A stretch of DNA of 36,227 nt from Candidatus Vogelbacteria bacterium (GTDB taxonomy: Bacteria > Patescibacteriota > Minisyncoccia > Phycocordibacterales > UBA12445), in contig JACRKD010000012.1 of assembly GCA_016215345.1 (NCBI GenBank), positions 1 to 36,227 of the forward strand. The letters run 5' to 3'. The translations under genes were made by a program, and so were the position numbers. Positions 1-7,067 of this stretch are shown here, piece by piece. The notes beneath the pieces were generated by a model. It did not search any database. It worked only from the letters and a program-made list of their open reading frames with translations, and had not been told where the DNA came from. Numbering within the stretch: position 1 is the first letter of the stretch; each line of letters begins with the position of its first letter.

Positions 1-1
1 A

Positions 2-145
2 ATATCGATTACCATTGGCAATGAGGAAGTTCGTGTACGTTTCAAGATTAAATGTTTTAGTCATAATGTGTCCGGGTTATGGACACCCATAGTATTGCAC
101 AAAAACTCGTGGTTTGGTATTGTTTGCGTAGGTACTATAGATTAA
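2..145 (+). CDS. possible C-terminal end of a truncated gene
   Basis: An open frame runs from the window edge to a TAA and encodes about 47 residues ending in a mixed hydrophobic stretch (WFGIVCVGTID). No start is visible, so it would be the 3' end of a gene entering from the left, convergent with lemA. I do not recognise the protein. A second plus frame is also open for about 30 codons, so coding is uncertain. The 23 nt between it and the lemA stop hold only a 10-bp palindrome (GTTTCGAAAC). Confidence 0.3.
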   Translation: MSITIGNEEVRVRFKIKCFSHNVSGLWTPIVLHKNSWFGIVCVGTID

Positions 146-168
146 AAATCTAGGTTTCGAAACTTTAC

Positions 169-723
169 CTACAAACTTACTGTCGGCGCAACTTCTGCCC
201 CTTTTGCCGATTCGAAATATGCCTTACCGCTAAAACCGGAGAGCCTCGCGATGAGACTCGACGGGAACATCTGAACATAAGTGTTATAAACCTTTACCGC
301 GTCATTAAACCGGCCTCTCTCAACACCAATTCTATTCTCCGTCCCCTCTATTTGTACCATAAGCGTTCCGACAGTATCGATAGACTTAAGCTGTGGATAG
401 TTTTCCATAACCACCAAAAGTCTAGCCAGCGAAGACTCTACCTGGTTCGTCGCCAATACTTTTTCGTCTACCGACTTGGCGTCTCCGTACCTGGTTCGCG
501 CCTCCGCGATAACATCAAAAACCGCCTGCTCCTGCTTCATCGCCCCTTTCACCGAATTTACGAGGTTTGGAATAAGATCGAAGCGCCTCTGATACTGCGT
601 TTCCACCTGCGCCCACTGTCCTTGCAACCCCTGGTCCAACCCGACAAAACGATTGTAAGTCGTAAGCCAATAGCCCAAAACTACAACTACAACTGCTATA
701 ACTACCCACCATTTTTTACTCAT
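169..723 (-). CDS. lemA: LemA family protein
   Basis: A 184-residue protein with one N-terminal membrane helix (about residues 5-22) followed by the helical LemA domain. The family signature is clear: YNRFVGLDQGLQGQWAQVETQYQRR, here seen as the usual run from the helix into QVETQYQRRFDLIPNLV, then ENYPQLKS and a late FN(D)AVKVYN segment. LemA proteins are membrane-anchored coiled-helix proteins of unclear role, common in CPR genomes. The length is typical. The ATG start begins directly with a lysine-rich segment and the helix. It appears to be a single gene; the nearest upstream minus-strand gene ends near 1003 and is separated by a terminator. Confidence 0.9.
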   Translation of the reverse strand: MSKKWWVVIAVVVVVLGYWLTTYNRFVGLDQGLQGQWAQVETQYQRRFDLIPNLVNSVKGAMKQEQAVFDVIAEARTRYGDAKSVDEKVLATNQVESSLARLLVVMENYPQLKSIDTVGTLMVQIEGTENRIGVERGRFNDAVKVYNTYVQMFPSSLIARLSGFSGKAYFESAKGAEVAPTVSL

Positions 724-861
724 AATATTTTTTAAATTAGCTTATATAAACTAAACCAAAACTCTCTATTATATATGTACGAAAATTCCTTAATAAGTCT
801 AGCACACAGAGACAAAACACGATACCACTCCAACCCCCCCCATTACCCCGTTGGAAGTAAC

Positions 862-899
862 GTCTTACTATCTCCAATGGTCGTGGGTTTTAGTAAGAC
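862..899. repeat. 9-bp inverted repeat in the intergenic gap
   Basis: GTCTTACTA and TAGTAAGAC form a perfect inverted repeat separated by 20 nt, within the 279-nt gap between lemA and the small-gene cluster. No T-run follows on either strand, so it is not a standard terminator. It could be an operator upstream of lemA or a chance match. Confidence 0.3.
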
Positions 900-946
900 A
901 TTAATAATCAGCCTCTGCGGCGGGTTGTTATAAGTGAAGCGAAATT

Positions 947-981
947 AAAAAGAAAAAGCCCCGCCAGAATCCCGACAGGGC
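947..981 (-). terminator. rho-independent terminator of the small-gene cluster
   Basis: Read on the minus strand, GCCCTGTC pairs with GGCGGGGC (two G-U pairs) around an 8-nt loop and is followed by TTTTTCTTTTT. It lies about 20 nt beyond the stop of the last small gene and would end the transcript of the three genes at 1003-2010. Confidence 0.6.
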
Positions 982-1002
982 CGCTCCACAGAGGAGACTC
1001 TC

Positions 1003-1218
1003 TTACGATACTTCTACCTGAACATGCACAGTGCCCTGTATTCCGCTCACCATCACCTTGGCGATGCGGCAGGACGGCGAACAGAGACCAAACGCAACCA
1101 CCGACCCTTGGTATTGGTCCGGACAGATCGCCTCTTCCATGAGGCTGTGAGCCTCTTCGTCGCTTGAAGCCCTCGCAAGGGCTCTCGCCAGCCTGACCTC
1201 CATCTCTTCCCTGGTCAT
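1003..1218 (-). CDS. small protein, paralogue of its upstream neighbour
   Basis: I take the inner ATG (MTREEMEVRL) instead of the longer ORF start. It is preceded by an excellent AAAGGAGG Shine-Dalgarno at 8 nt, and it overlaps the upstream stop as ATGA. The product is 71 residues, soluble, with an acidic helical first half (ARASSDEEAHSLMEEAI) and a beta-like second half holding two Cys (LCSPSCRI). The first half matches the next gene position by position (R-E-E-RL--A---ASS--EA-S---EAI), so the two arose by tandem duplication. I recognise no family. Translational coupling through the 4-nt overlap is likely. Confidence 0.65.
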   Translation of the reverse strand: MTREEMEVRLARALARASSDEEAHSLMEEAICPDQYQGSVVAFGLCSPSCRIAKVMVSGIQGTVHVQVEVS

Positions 1219-1442
1219 GCCTTTTTTCCTCCTTTGTCGCAATCGACAATCAAGTCGTGCTTCATGCCTAGAGCGTCGAACCACCGTAGATCAACGCACC
1301 TGTACTCATCGTCCCAAACAATCCGCAGGTTCTGAAAATGTTCCCCGCCGATTGCCTCTTGGATAAAAGACCACGCCTCACCTTGGCTACTCGCCACTTC
1401 AATGGCCGACAAAATCCGACCCTCTATCTCTGTCCGGTTCAT
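1215..1442 (-). CDS. small protein, paralogue of its downstream neighbour
   Basis: A 75-residue soluble protein starting at MNRTEIEGRIL, with an AAAGGA Shine-Dalgarno about 8 nt upstream; the longer ORF-track start would put a hydrophobic nonsense leader in front. The N-terminal half (IEVASSQGEAWSFIQEAI) is homologous to the following gene. The C-terminal half (NLRIVWDDEYRCVDLRW) looks like a beta-sheet and differs between the copies. Gap to the upstream membrane gene is 31 nt, so the three genes probably form one operon. No known family recognised. Confidence 0.65.
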   Translation of the reverse strand: MNRTEIEGRILSAIEVASSQGEAWSFIQEAIGGEHFQNLRIVWDDEYRCVDLRWFDALGMKHDLIVDCDKGGKKA

Positions 1443-1473
1443 GGTGGGTTCCTTTCCCTGGGTTGACAAAAGG

Positions 1474-2010
1474 CTAATCACAGAGGACACAGTCCACGCC
1501 GGCCGTAGCAATGTCGGTCTCGACACCCCTCACGCTCCTCGTGAACTGATCATGCGAGAACGGCAAGCTGACCTTAACTCGGGAATAGAGCCGACCGGTG
1601 TCCACTGATCCGTCCCTAAGCAAGAAGCGAAGTATGGCGACCCGATAGTTCAAACCAAGGAGGTCCTCGCCATCGGGAGACTCGAGAAACACCCTTTGTC
1701 CGGGATTGAGACCAAGATCTCTCTCAAGCTCGGCAATCTGCTCCATATAGTGCGTTAAGGTGAGTCTTAGCGCTGCGACCTGCAAGAGGTCGGTCGGCCT
1801 GCTTAGCACCTTACCGTCATGGGCCGGACAGTCTAGGCGCCCTGTCTTCAAGGGCAACTCCTCGAGCGGCTTCACGACGAAACCAATCCAGCCAGTACTT
1901 AGCGCAAAGAAGAATCCGAGACAGGCGGTAACAACAAATGAAGACGTCGGTACGAAGAGACTCAAGATGCACAGAACTCCGAGACAAATCTGAAGAGGTC
2001 TGCTTCTCAT
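1474..2010 (-). CDS. membrane protein of unknown function, first gene of the small cluster
   Basis: The ATG at 2010 (MRSRPLQICLG) is chosen over the upstream GTG at 2019 because an AAGGAG lies 10 nt before the ATG but only 1 nt before the GTG. The 178-residue product has two adjacent membrane helices (about residues 5-45, a helical hairpin) and then a soluble domain of about 130 residues with a helical stretch (LTLTHYMEQIAELERDLG). The tail ends CVLCD. I do not recognise the family. It is preceded by a hairpin and a good promoter and is followed by the two paralogous small genes. Confidence 0.65.
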   Translation of the reverse strand: MRSRPLQICLGVLCILSLFVPTSSFVVTACLGFFFALSTGWIGFVVKPLEELPLKTGRLDCPAHDGKVLSRPTDLLQVAALRLTLTHYMEQIAELERDLGLNPGQRVFLESPDGEDLLGLNYRVAILRFLLRDGSVDTGRLYSRVKVSLPFSHDQFTRSVRGVETDIATAGVDCVLCD

Positions 2011-2027
2011 GCCTGCCACGCTCCTTA

Positions 2028-2048
2028 ATGCCCACCTAAAATGGGCAT
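2028..2048 (-). promoter_or_regulatory. leader hairpin directly before the Shine-Dalgarno
   Basis: ATGCCCA and TGGGCAT form a perfect 7-bp stem around a 7-nt loop. On the minus strand its 3' arm ends right before TAAGGAG, the ribosome site of the 178-aa membrane protein. Such placement could control ribosome access or mRNA stability. No T-run follows, so it is not a terminator. Confidence 0.4.
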
Positions 2049-2104
2049 CTCGTCAAAATGTATAGTATTTTCAAGGCGATTACGCCCTTTTCAGCTCTTC
2101 CTAT

Positions 2105-2134
2105 ATTCTAACATACCCCTCTATTGTCTGTCAA
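2105..2134 (-). promoter_or_regulatory. sigma70-type promoter for the small-gene cluster
   Basis: TTGACA (-35), 18 nt, then TGTTAGAAT, an extended -10 with core TAGAAT. The -35 overlaps the last codons of the isomerase gene. It gives an mRNA leader of roughly 90 nt containing the hairpin and the Shine-Dalgarno, unlike the leaderless arrangement of many genes here. Confidence 0.5.
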
Positions 2135-3090
2135 GCCAACTCCCGCTTTAAGTCTTCAATAATATTCACTCTTTCCGGGTCAGCGCCATTCAGCTTGGCA
2201 ACATGGAAACTTATCCAGTCCACTAAAATTATAGAGTTAAAAATCTTTTCTAGCTTACTTTTTCCGTCCAATTCTATTATAGAAACATCTGGAAGTCTAG
2301 CGTCTAGTAACTTTTTAGTCAGCTCCATACGTTTCAAAATCCTCGGGTGTTCATCGCCACTCTTGAGAAAAATAATATGAAAATCATCTTTCAATCTTTC
2401 CACGGCACCCAAATTGTCAAATCCGACTATCTCATTGTGATCCAGTTCTGGAAGGAAATTGCAAAAGGCCGGCATCTTCCCCAACTCATTCAATTTGATT
2501 TTCCAAATATAGGCCAGCGGAAAGTTATCGCGAGAAGAGTATATAAGAGAAATTTTTCTAGACAACTTTTTCGCCAGGTCCCTCCCCTTTTCTTCCAACA
2601 TTTCCGGCCGAAGCGTATTTTCTAAATCATACACTTCCGTCAAAAGTTCTTTCTCACCTAACATCGTAACGAAAGCAACAAACGAATATCCGACAGCCAT
2701 CCTAGGCTGAAGACCGGAAGGCAAAACAATGTACAGCAAGTTATGAATTTTCGCCATCTCCAAAAGTTTTCCACCGGACGCCACCACAGCCAAGGGAAGA
2801 TTCCCCGAGATAACCTCCTCGGCGAAGTTGAGAGTCTCCTCGGTATTGCCGGAATAGGAACTGGCGATAAATAAAGTTTCGCTTCCCCGCACAAAAGCAG
2901 GCAAGCCATAATCAGAGTGTACTCTCAAATTCAAGTCTGGCCTGAAGATTTTCAACAAATCTGCCGAGAGGTGTGACCCGCCCATTCCTCCCACAACTAT
3001 ATCGGACAAAACTTTTAGGTTATTAATGTTGTCTGTTTTCGGCCTGAAACCGAACTGCTTATTAAAGTCTTTTATATTATTTTCTATCAT
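2131..3090 (-). CDS. bifunctional phosphoglucose/phosphomannose isomerase
   Basis: A 319-residue SIS-fold protein of the bacterial/archaeal PGI/PMI family, interconverting glucose-6-P or mannose-6-P with fructose-6-P. Visible marks are VVGGMGGSHLSADLL near the start, the phosphosugar loop SSYSGNTEET, the strand ending VASGG, and ELDHNEIVGF near residue 215, where the family has its catalytic HNE. Length fits the family (about 300-340). It would feed sugar phosphates to glycolysis and glycan synthesis. The ATG lies 6 nt after a TATTAT -10, suggesting a leaderless mRNA. It is divergent from the dsbA-like gene. Confidence 0.85.
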   Translation of the reverse strand: MIENNIKDFNKQFGFRPKTDNINNLKVLSDIVVGGMGGSHLSADLLKIFRPDLNLRVHSDYGLPAFVRGSETLFIASSYSGNTEETLNFAEEVISGNLPLAVVASGGKLLEMAKIHNLLYIVLPSGLQPRMAVGYSFVAFVTMLGEKELLTEVYDLENTLRPEMLEEKGRDLAKKLSRKISLIYSSRDNFPLAYIWKIKLNELGKMPAFCNFLPELDHNEIVGFDNLGAVERLKDDFHIIFLKSGDEHPRILKRMELTKKLLDARLPDVSIIELDGKSKLEKIFNSIILVDWISFHVAKLNGADPERVNIIEDLKRELA

Positions 3091-3096
3091 TGTCCT

Positions 3097-3125
3097 ATAA
3101 TAACTCCTTAAAGGACATTGTGCAA
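3097..3125 (-). promoter_or_regulatory. leaderless-type promoter of the PGI/PMI gene
   Basis: Minus strand: TTGCAC, 17 nt, TATTAT, then 6 nt to the ATG at 3090. Its -35 (3120-3125) overlaps the -35 of the divergent plus-strand promoter (3118-3123), so polymerases could not occupy both at once. Confidence 0.5.
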
Positions 3126-3146
3126 AAGAGGGTTATACCCTAGAAT
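3118..3146 (+). promoter_or_regulatory. leaderless-type promoter of the dsbA-like gene
   Basis: TTGTGC, 17 nt, TAGAAT, then 6 nt to the ATG at 3153, so transcription should begin at or next to the start codon. The -10 lies inside a perfect palindrome. Confidence 0.5.
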
Positions 3147-3152
3147 CTAGGG
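3138..3152. repeat. palindrome over the -10 and start of the dsbA-like gene
   Basis: CCCTAGAATCTAGGG is a perfect 7+1+7 palindrome ending at the base before the ATG and enclosing the -10. GGGTTATACCC (3130-3140) overlaps its left arm. This is a good place for a repressor, but no regulator can be named. Confidence 0.4.
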
Positions 3153-3797
3153 ATGATGGAAAATAACATATTTAGAAACATAGCCATATGGCTTATCATT
3201 GCATTAACAATAGTAATCGTTGTGCTCATATTGGTCGGCCTAAGTAGTGGCCATATACAGGTATCTGGCGACCTTGTTGTCCCCGTAAACTCTTCAGACC
3301 ACATAGTTGGCACATCCACTCCAAAACTTACCATAGTTGAATATGGCGATTATCAATGTCCGGCTTGTGCCGCTTTCGACCCAGTGGTAAGAAAAGTTAT
3401 GGAAGAGTACAGCGACAAAGTTCAACTAGTATCGCGCAACTTTCCTCTAATACAACATAGAAATGCCACCTCCTCGGCCAAGATAGTCGAGGCCGCGGGG
3501 AGACAGGGAAAATTCTTCGAAATGCGGGAAAAAATCTATACCGGCCAGCTTGACTGGGCAAATAGTGACAAGCCAGTCGAGATATTCACTAGATACGCCG
3601 TAGAACTGGGTCTTAATGTTGATAAACTGTTAACCGACAAGGAACTGCCAGAAATTACAAATAAGATAGAAACCGACCTACAGGGAGGAAAAGATTCTAG
3701 CGTAAATTCCACACCATCTTTCTTCCTAAATGGCAAAAAAGTGGCCATGCCTCTTAATTACGAGGAGTTCAAAAAAATTGTCGAAAACAATCTATAA
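3153..3797 (+). CDS. membrane-anchored DsbA-like thiol:disulfide oxidoreductase
   Basis: 214 residues: a signal-anchor helix (about 10-31), then a thioredoxin-fold domain outside the membrane. The active site is C69-P-A-C72 in DYQCPACAAF, and a cis-Pro loop lies near STPSFFLNG. This matches the DsbA/Thioredoxin_4 family that introduces disulfides into secreted proteins. The next gene encodes VKOR, the usual partner that reoxidises such a protein, and the frames overlap by about 20 nt. The start may be either of two adjacent ATGs. It probably serves Cys-containing secreted proteins, including those of the copper module. Confidence 0.9.
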   Translation: MMENNIFRNIAIWLIIALTIVIVVLILVGLSSGHIQVSGDLVVPVNSSDHIVGTSTPKLTIVEYGDYQCPACAAFDPVVRKVMEEYSDKVQLVSRNFPLIQHRNATSSAKIVEAAGRQGKFFEMREKIYTGQLDWANSDKPVEIFTRYAVELGLNVDKLLTDKELPEITNKIETDLQGGKDSSVNSTPSFFLNGKKVAMPLNYEEFKKIVENNL

Positions 3798-4224
3798 AAT
3801 CCTGATAACGGTACTCCACCTTCTGCCCATTGCCGGATTCACTGACGCAACTTATCTCACAGTTGAACACTATTCAGGCGGAAACATCATGTGTGTTATA
3901 TTTCAAGGATGCGATATCGTTAACACCAGTAAATACGCCGTGATAATAGGCACACCCATCGCGCTTTTTGGTATGGTCTACTACTTCACACTCATAATTC
4001 TGGCCTCTATATACTCAAGTACTGGCAAACGAGAGTTTCTACTGACAATATTTATGCTCTCCGGCCTAGGATTTATATTTTCTATTTATTTAACCTACCT
4101 TCAACTTTTCGTTATTAACGCCATCTGTTTTTATTGCATCATTTCAGCGGGCATAACAACGACCATCTTTGTCTTAAGTGGCTATCTGCTCACAAAAAAC
4201 TTATCCACAGGTTATCCAAATTGA
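3778..4224 (+). CDS. VKOR family protein (DsbB-like quinone-linked oxidant)
   Basis: I choose TTG at 3778 (MSKTIYKILITVL) instead of the ORF-track ATG at 3730. A GAGGAG site lies 10 nt before it, and the longer start adds a non-membrane leader inside the dsbA-like gene. The 148-residue product has four membrane helices, the loop cysteine pair C39/C45 (MCVIFQGC) and the catalytic C117-F-Y-C120. Family knowledge: bacterial VKOR passes electrons from DsbA-like proteins to quinone. Its overlap with the DsbA-like gene supports one two-component disulfide pathway. Confidence 0.85.
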   Translation: MSKTIYKILITVLHLLPIAGFTDATYLTVEHYSGGNIMCVIFQGCDIVNTSKYAVIIGTPIALFGMVYYFTLIILASIYSSTGKREFLLTIFMLSGLGFIFSIYLTYLQLFVINAICFYCIISAGITTTIFVLSGYLLTKNLSTGYPN

Positions 4225-4269
4225 AAGTTCAACCATCGGGGTATAGAATTACCTTATTAGTAACTAAGA

Positions 4270-4294
4270 AGTGCTGGAGTTTCGTGCCAGTACT
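4270..4294 (+). other. intergenic hairpin before the repeat-protein gene
   Basis: AGTGCTGG pairs with CCAGTACT (one G-U pair) around a 9-nt loop, between the VKOR stop and the repeat-protein start. The following bases are ATTATTAATAG, not a T-run. It could be a weak attenuator or mRNA-processing hairpin. Confidence 0.25.
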
Positions 4295-4317
4295 ATTATT
4301 AATAGTTAATTTTTAAT

Positions 4318-5421
4318 ATGAAAAAGAATTTTCTTAAGAGAATCACGCGGCTTTCCATGCCAACTGTCCTCTCTCTACTCTTGGTAACGGCTGTTGCTTC
4401 AGCTGCGACCACCATCAGTACTAATATAACTACAGGTGGTACCCTTTCGGTTACAGGGGCCTCAACATTAACCGGTCTCTCTACTCATGTTGCCGGTTTC
4501 GTATCTCAGGCATCATCAACAGTGGTTGGTGCTTTCACCACAACCGGTGCTAACGCATTTGGTAGTACACTGGCTATTACAGGTCTCTCTACCCATGTTG
4601 CCGGTTTCGTATCTCAGGCATCATCAACAGTGGTAGGAGCATTTACCAACACAAATCTTGCTTCTCTAAACGGCGGGGCTTCGACGACAAATCTATCCAC
4701 CTCTGGTACTCTTTGGGTGGGTGGTAGAGCCACCACAACTGCTAGCACCGGGAACATAGCGACAGCAGGAACCCTATCTGTTACCGGTCTATCGACACTG
4801 GTTGCTGGTTTCGTATCTCAAGCATCATCTACGGTGGTAGGCGATCTAACTGTCACGGGTACATTCACACCGACACAAACTGCCGCCACAACATTCGCAG
4901 TTGGAGGAGGATACACTTCCGGAGGATCAGGTTCAACCTTATCGGCTGATGGAGATCTATCTTTGAACGGCGCGCTCAACATTAACGGCTGGGCGACCTC
5001 AACATCAGCCGGGCTGTTCACAGCAGGTGGATCTCTGCGAGCTTCCTCGACGCTACAGGCCACAGGAGCAACACAACTTTACAGTACCCTAACAGTTGAC
5101 AGTACATCTATCTTAACCGGCCTCGCTTCTCTAAACGGTGGAGCTTCAACAACAGCTTTGTCAGTATCGCAGACACTTATGGTAAATGGTCATGCTACGA
5201 CGACGTCTCTTGGAAGAATTCTAACGGACTCAAGCCTATCCGTTGCGACAACTTCAACAGCTAGAATGATTAACGCCGGATCTGGGTCAGCAACAACGAC
5301 TATCTATCTCGGTAAGGCCTGCTTCCTATTCACAATGCCAGACGATACCTCTCTCTACTACTGGCCACAGTCTGCTGGGACTCTTGGTGGTTGGGCAACA
5401 TCTACAGCATCTTGTTTCTAA
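4318..5421 (+). CDS. secreted Thr/Ser/Ala-rich repeat surface protein
   Basis: 367 residues with a basic N-terminus and a signal peptide (cleavage probably near residue 29, VASA). The rest is low-complexity beta-type sequence. A repeat TGLSTHVAGFVSQASSTVVG occurs near residues 52, 88 and, more diverged, 157; a second repeat LASLNGGASTT occurs near 114 and 272. The only Cys residues are C-terminal (KACFLF and the final CF), fitting a disulfide made by the DsbA/VKOR pair upstream. Such 'ASTT' repeat proteins are common in Parcubacteria and are thought to be surface proteins. No catalytic domain is visible. Confidence 0.75.
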   Translation: MKKNFLKRITRLSMPTVLSLLLVTAVASAATTISTNITTGGTLSVTGASTLTGLSTHVAGFVSQASSTVVGAFTTTGANAFGSTLAITGLSTHVAGFVSQASSTVVGAFTNTNLASLNGGASTTNLSTSGTLWVGGRATTTASTGNIATAGTLSVTGLSTLVAGFVSQASSTVVGDLTVTGTFTPTQTAATTFAVGGGYTSGGSGSTLSADGDLSLNGALNINGWATSTSAGLFTAGGSLRASSTLQATGATQLYSTLTVDSTSILTGLASLNGGASTTALSVSQTLMVNGHATTTSLGRILTDSSLSVATTSTARMINAGSGSATTTIYLGKACFLFTMPDDTSLYYWPQSAGTLGGWATSTASCF

Positions 5422-5444
5422 GCCATTAACTTAATACCTAAGTT

Positions 5445-6344
5445 ATGAAAAATTATTATAAAACAATCCTAGTGGCGTCTGCCCTAACACTGCTAGGTCC
5501 GCTACAGGCGCTAGCCCTGAATGATGTTACCCTAGAAAGCGGAGGAGACGCCATCATAAATGTAGCCGGCATAAATCTTACATTATCTCCCGCCTCGGTG
5601 ACGGATTCGGTGCAGGTTGATAGCAGTAGCTTCACCGTTACCATTTCCAACAACGGATCTATGACAATTGTATCCACCGACAGACGAACTATGACCTTTA
5701 GCCAACCGGATGGACAAAGCCCACTCCTGACAACGACCCTAGTCTGTACCACGGCGGACAGTACATATACAATAGGGAACCCAACAGCTGGGGCCACAAA
5801 CCTACAAATAACGGTTACCCCAACAACCAACACTTGCTCTACTAGTGGTGGTGGAAGCGGTTCTAGCGGAAGTGGTAGTACGACTGGTGGTGGAGGTGGA
5901 GATCCTTATGCCGGAACGAGAGTGACCACTACAGCGGCCGTAAAGTCAGCAACAGTAACGAAACCAGTGGTAGTAACACCAACGCCTGTTGCAACTACCG
6001 TTACTCCAGTGGCAACTACAGCTTCCCAATCTCCTCTGGTGACACTAAAGGTTGGGCAATCAAATCCTATAGTTAGAGTGATTCAGGTCATACTAAACCT
6101 TGATCCAAAAACTAAGGTAGCGTCATCGGGTCCTGGTTCGCCCGGAAAAGAAACGGCCGTCTTCGGTAATCTGACTGTCAATGCCATAAAGAAATTGCAG
6201 GCTGCCAGCGGAATAGCCAAACAAGGAGATGCCGAGTATGGAACGCTAGGCCAGAAAACGGTGCTTAAGCTGATAGACGTATTAGTCGAGAGAATAAAAG
6301 TTCTTCAAGACAAACTGAATCAACAAAAAGCTTCTGGCAATTAA
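5445..6344 (+). CDS. secreted protein with C-terminal peptidoglycan-binding-like domain
   Basis: 299 residues: signal peptide (about 1-24, ending ALA), a beta-rich domain (about 25-135) with Cys in LVCTT and NTCST, a Gly/Ser linker, a Thr/Val/Pro linker (about 160-200), then a domain from about 202 to 280 resembling PG_binding_1 (LKVGQSNPIVRVIQVILN ... AVNAIKKLQ-like spacing, here NLTVNAIKKLQAASGI). It ends in a Lys/Gln-rich helix. It probably attaches the cell-surface protein to the wall. Only 23 nt separate it from the repeat protein, so they are likely co-transcribed, and a strong terminator follows. Confidence 0.8.
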   Translation: MKNYYKTILVASALTLLGPLQALALNDVTLESGGDAIINVAGINLTLSPASVTDSVQVDSSSFTVTISNNGSMTIVSTDRRTMTFSQPDGQSPLLTTTLVCTTADSTYTIGNPTAGATNLQITVTPTTNTCSTSGGGSGSSGSGSTTGGGGGDPYAGTRVTTTAAVKSATVTKPVVVTPTPVATTVTPVATTASQSPLVTLKVGQSNPIVRVIQVILNLDPKTKVASSGPGSPGKETAVFGNLTVNAIKKLQAASGIAKQGDAEYGTLGQKTVLKLIDVLVERIKVLQDKLNQQKASGN

Positions 6345-6360
6345 ATAAAGCTACAAGAGG

Positions 6361-6392
6361 GGTCGGAACACATAGAAGGTCCGACCTTTTTT
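6361..6392 (+). terminator. rho-independent terminator of the surface block
   Basis: GGTCGGA and TCCGACC form a perfect 7-bp stem with a 12-nt loop, followed by TTTTTT. It lies 17 nt after the stop of the peptidoglycan-binding protein. Confidence 0.8.
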
Positions 6393-6419
6393 GCCGCTTG
6401 AATCCCCCTCCCCCTTTTT

Positions 6420-7058
6420 TTAATTTAGATATTTGAAGTCTTTACTGAAGAACCTTCGAGCAAGACAAAAGATGGTATAGGTGATGAAATAAGCGGCAAA
6501 AACATCTATCGAGTAATGAAGATGCCCCAACAAGACGCTGGCCGCCAGAACTATGGAAATAAAAACAAAAGGCAAGCGAAGCCTTTTATTATCCCAAAAG
6601 GTCAGGGCGAGAAGAAAAGGAAAACCGGTGTGGCCGGAGAAGAAAAGATCGCCGGTACCATTAAGCCCTAGGAGATTCAGCAACTTGCCATCACCGAGAG
6701 TAATACTATCTGGCGATGGAGCTATGTGGGTGAGGGTCATAAAAACGGCCCTGATCACAATGAATAACGCTACACTTTTAACTACAAAAGGCAGTCTCTT
6801 AGGCTCTAAAATAATCAAGACGGCAATAAAAAGTATTAAAAATAATGCGCCATAGATTACAATAATTTCCACATTCAAGGTCGGAATATTGTCTAGTATT
6901 ATATCGTTTACGAAATTACTCTGGCGGGACGCGGCATAGTTATTTGTAAAATAGTTGAAAACTAAACTAATCAGCAAAAAGAACAAACCGCCGATAGCAG
7001 ATGAAGCGTAATCTTTATCAGCCCAGTTATGTTTATGTTTATTAAGGGTTTCTTGCAT
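6420..7058 (-). CDS. PAP2-superfamily membrane phosphatase/transferase
   Basis: 212 residues with about six membrane helices. The catalytic motifs of the PAP2 fold are present: SGHTG (141-145) and GHLHYSIDV (178-186) with the late His and Asp. The first PAP2 motif (KxxxxxxRP) is not clear, and the spacing resembles the sphingomyelin-synthase-like PAP2_C branch, so the substrate may be a phospholipid or a polyprenyl phosphate. It is the last gene of the envelope operon, 9 nt after the GT4 gene. Confidence 0.75.
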   Translation of the reverse strand: MQETLNKHKHNWADKDYASSAIGGLFFLLISLVFNYFTNNYAASRQSNFVNDIILDNIPTLNVEIIVIYGALFLILFIAVLIILEPKRLPFVVKSVALFIVIRAVFMTLTHIAPSPDSITLGDGKLLNLLGLNGTGDLFFSGHTGFPFLLALTFWDNKRLRLPFVFISIVLAASVLLGHLHYSIDVFAAYFITYTIFCLARRFFSKDFKYLN

Positions 7059-7067
7059 ATATCATGG

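Noticed and set aside
352-735. 127-aa plus-strand ORF
   Set aside because: Antisense shadow of lemA.
908-1249. 113-aa minus-strand ORF
   Set aside because: It overlaps the two small genes in another frame, reads through their terminator, and has no Shine-Dalgarno.
4201-4218. TTATCCACA followed by GTTATCCAA
   Set aside because: They are the last codons of VKOR (NLSTGYPN); no further boxes nearby.
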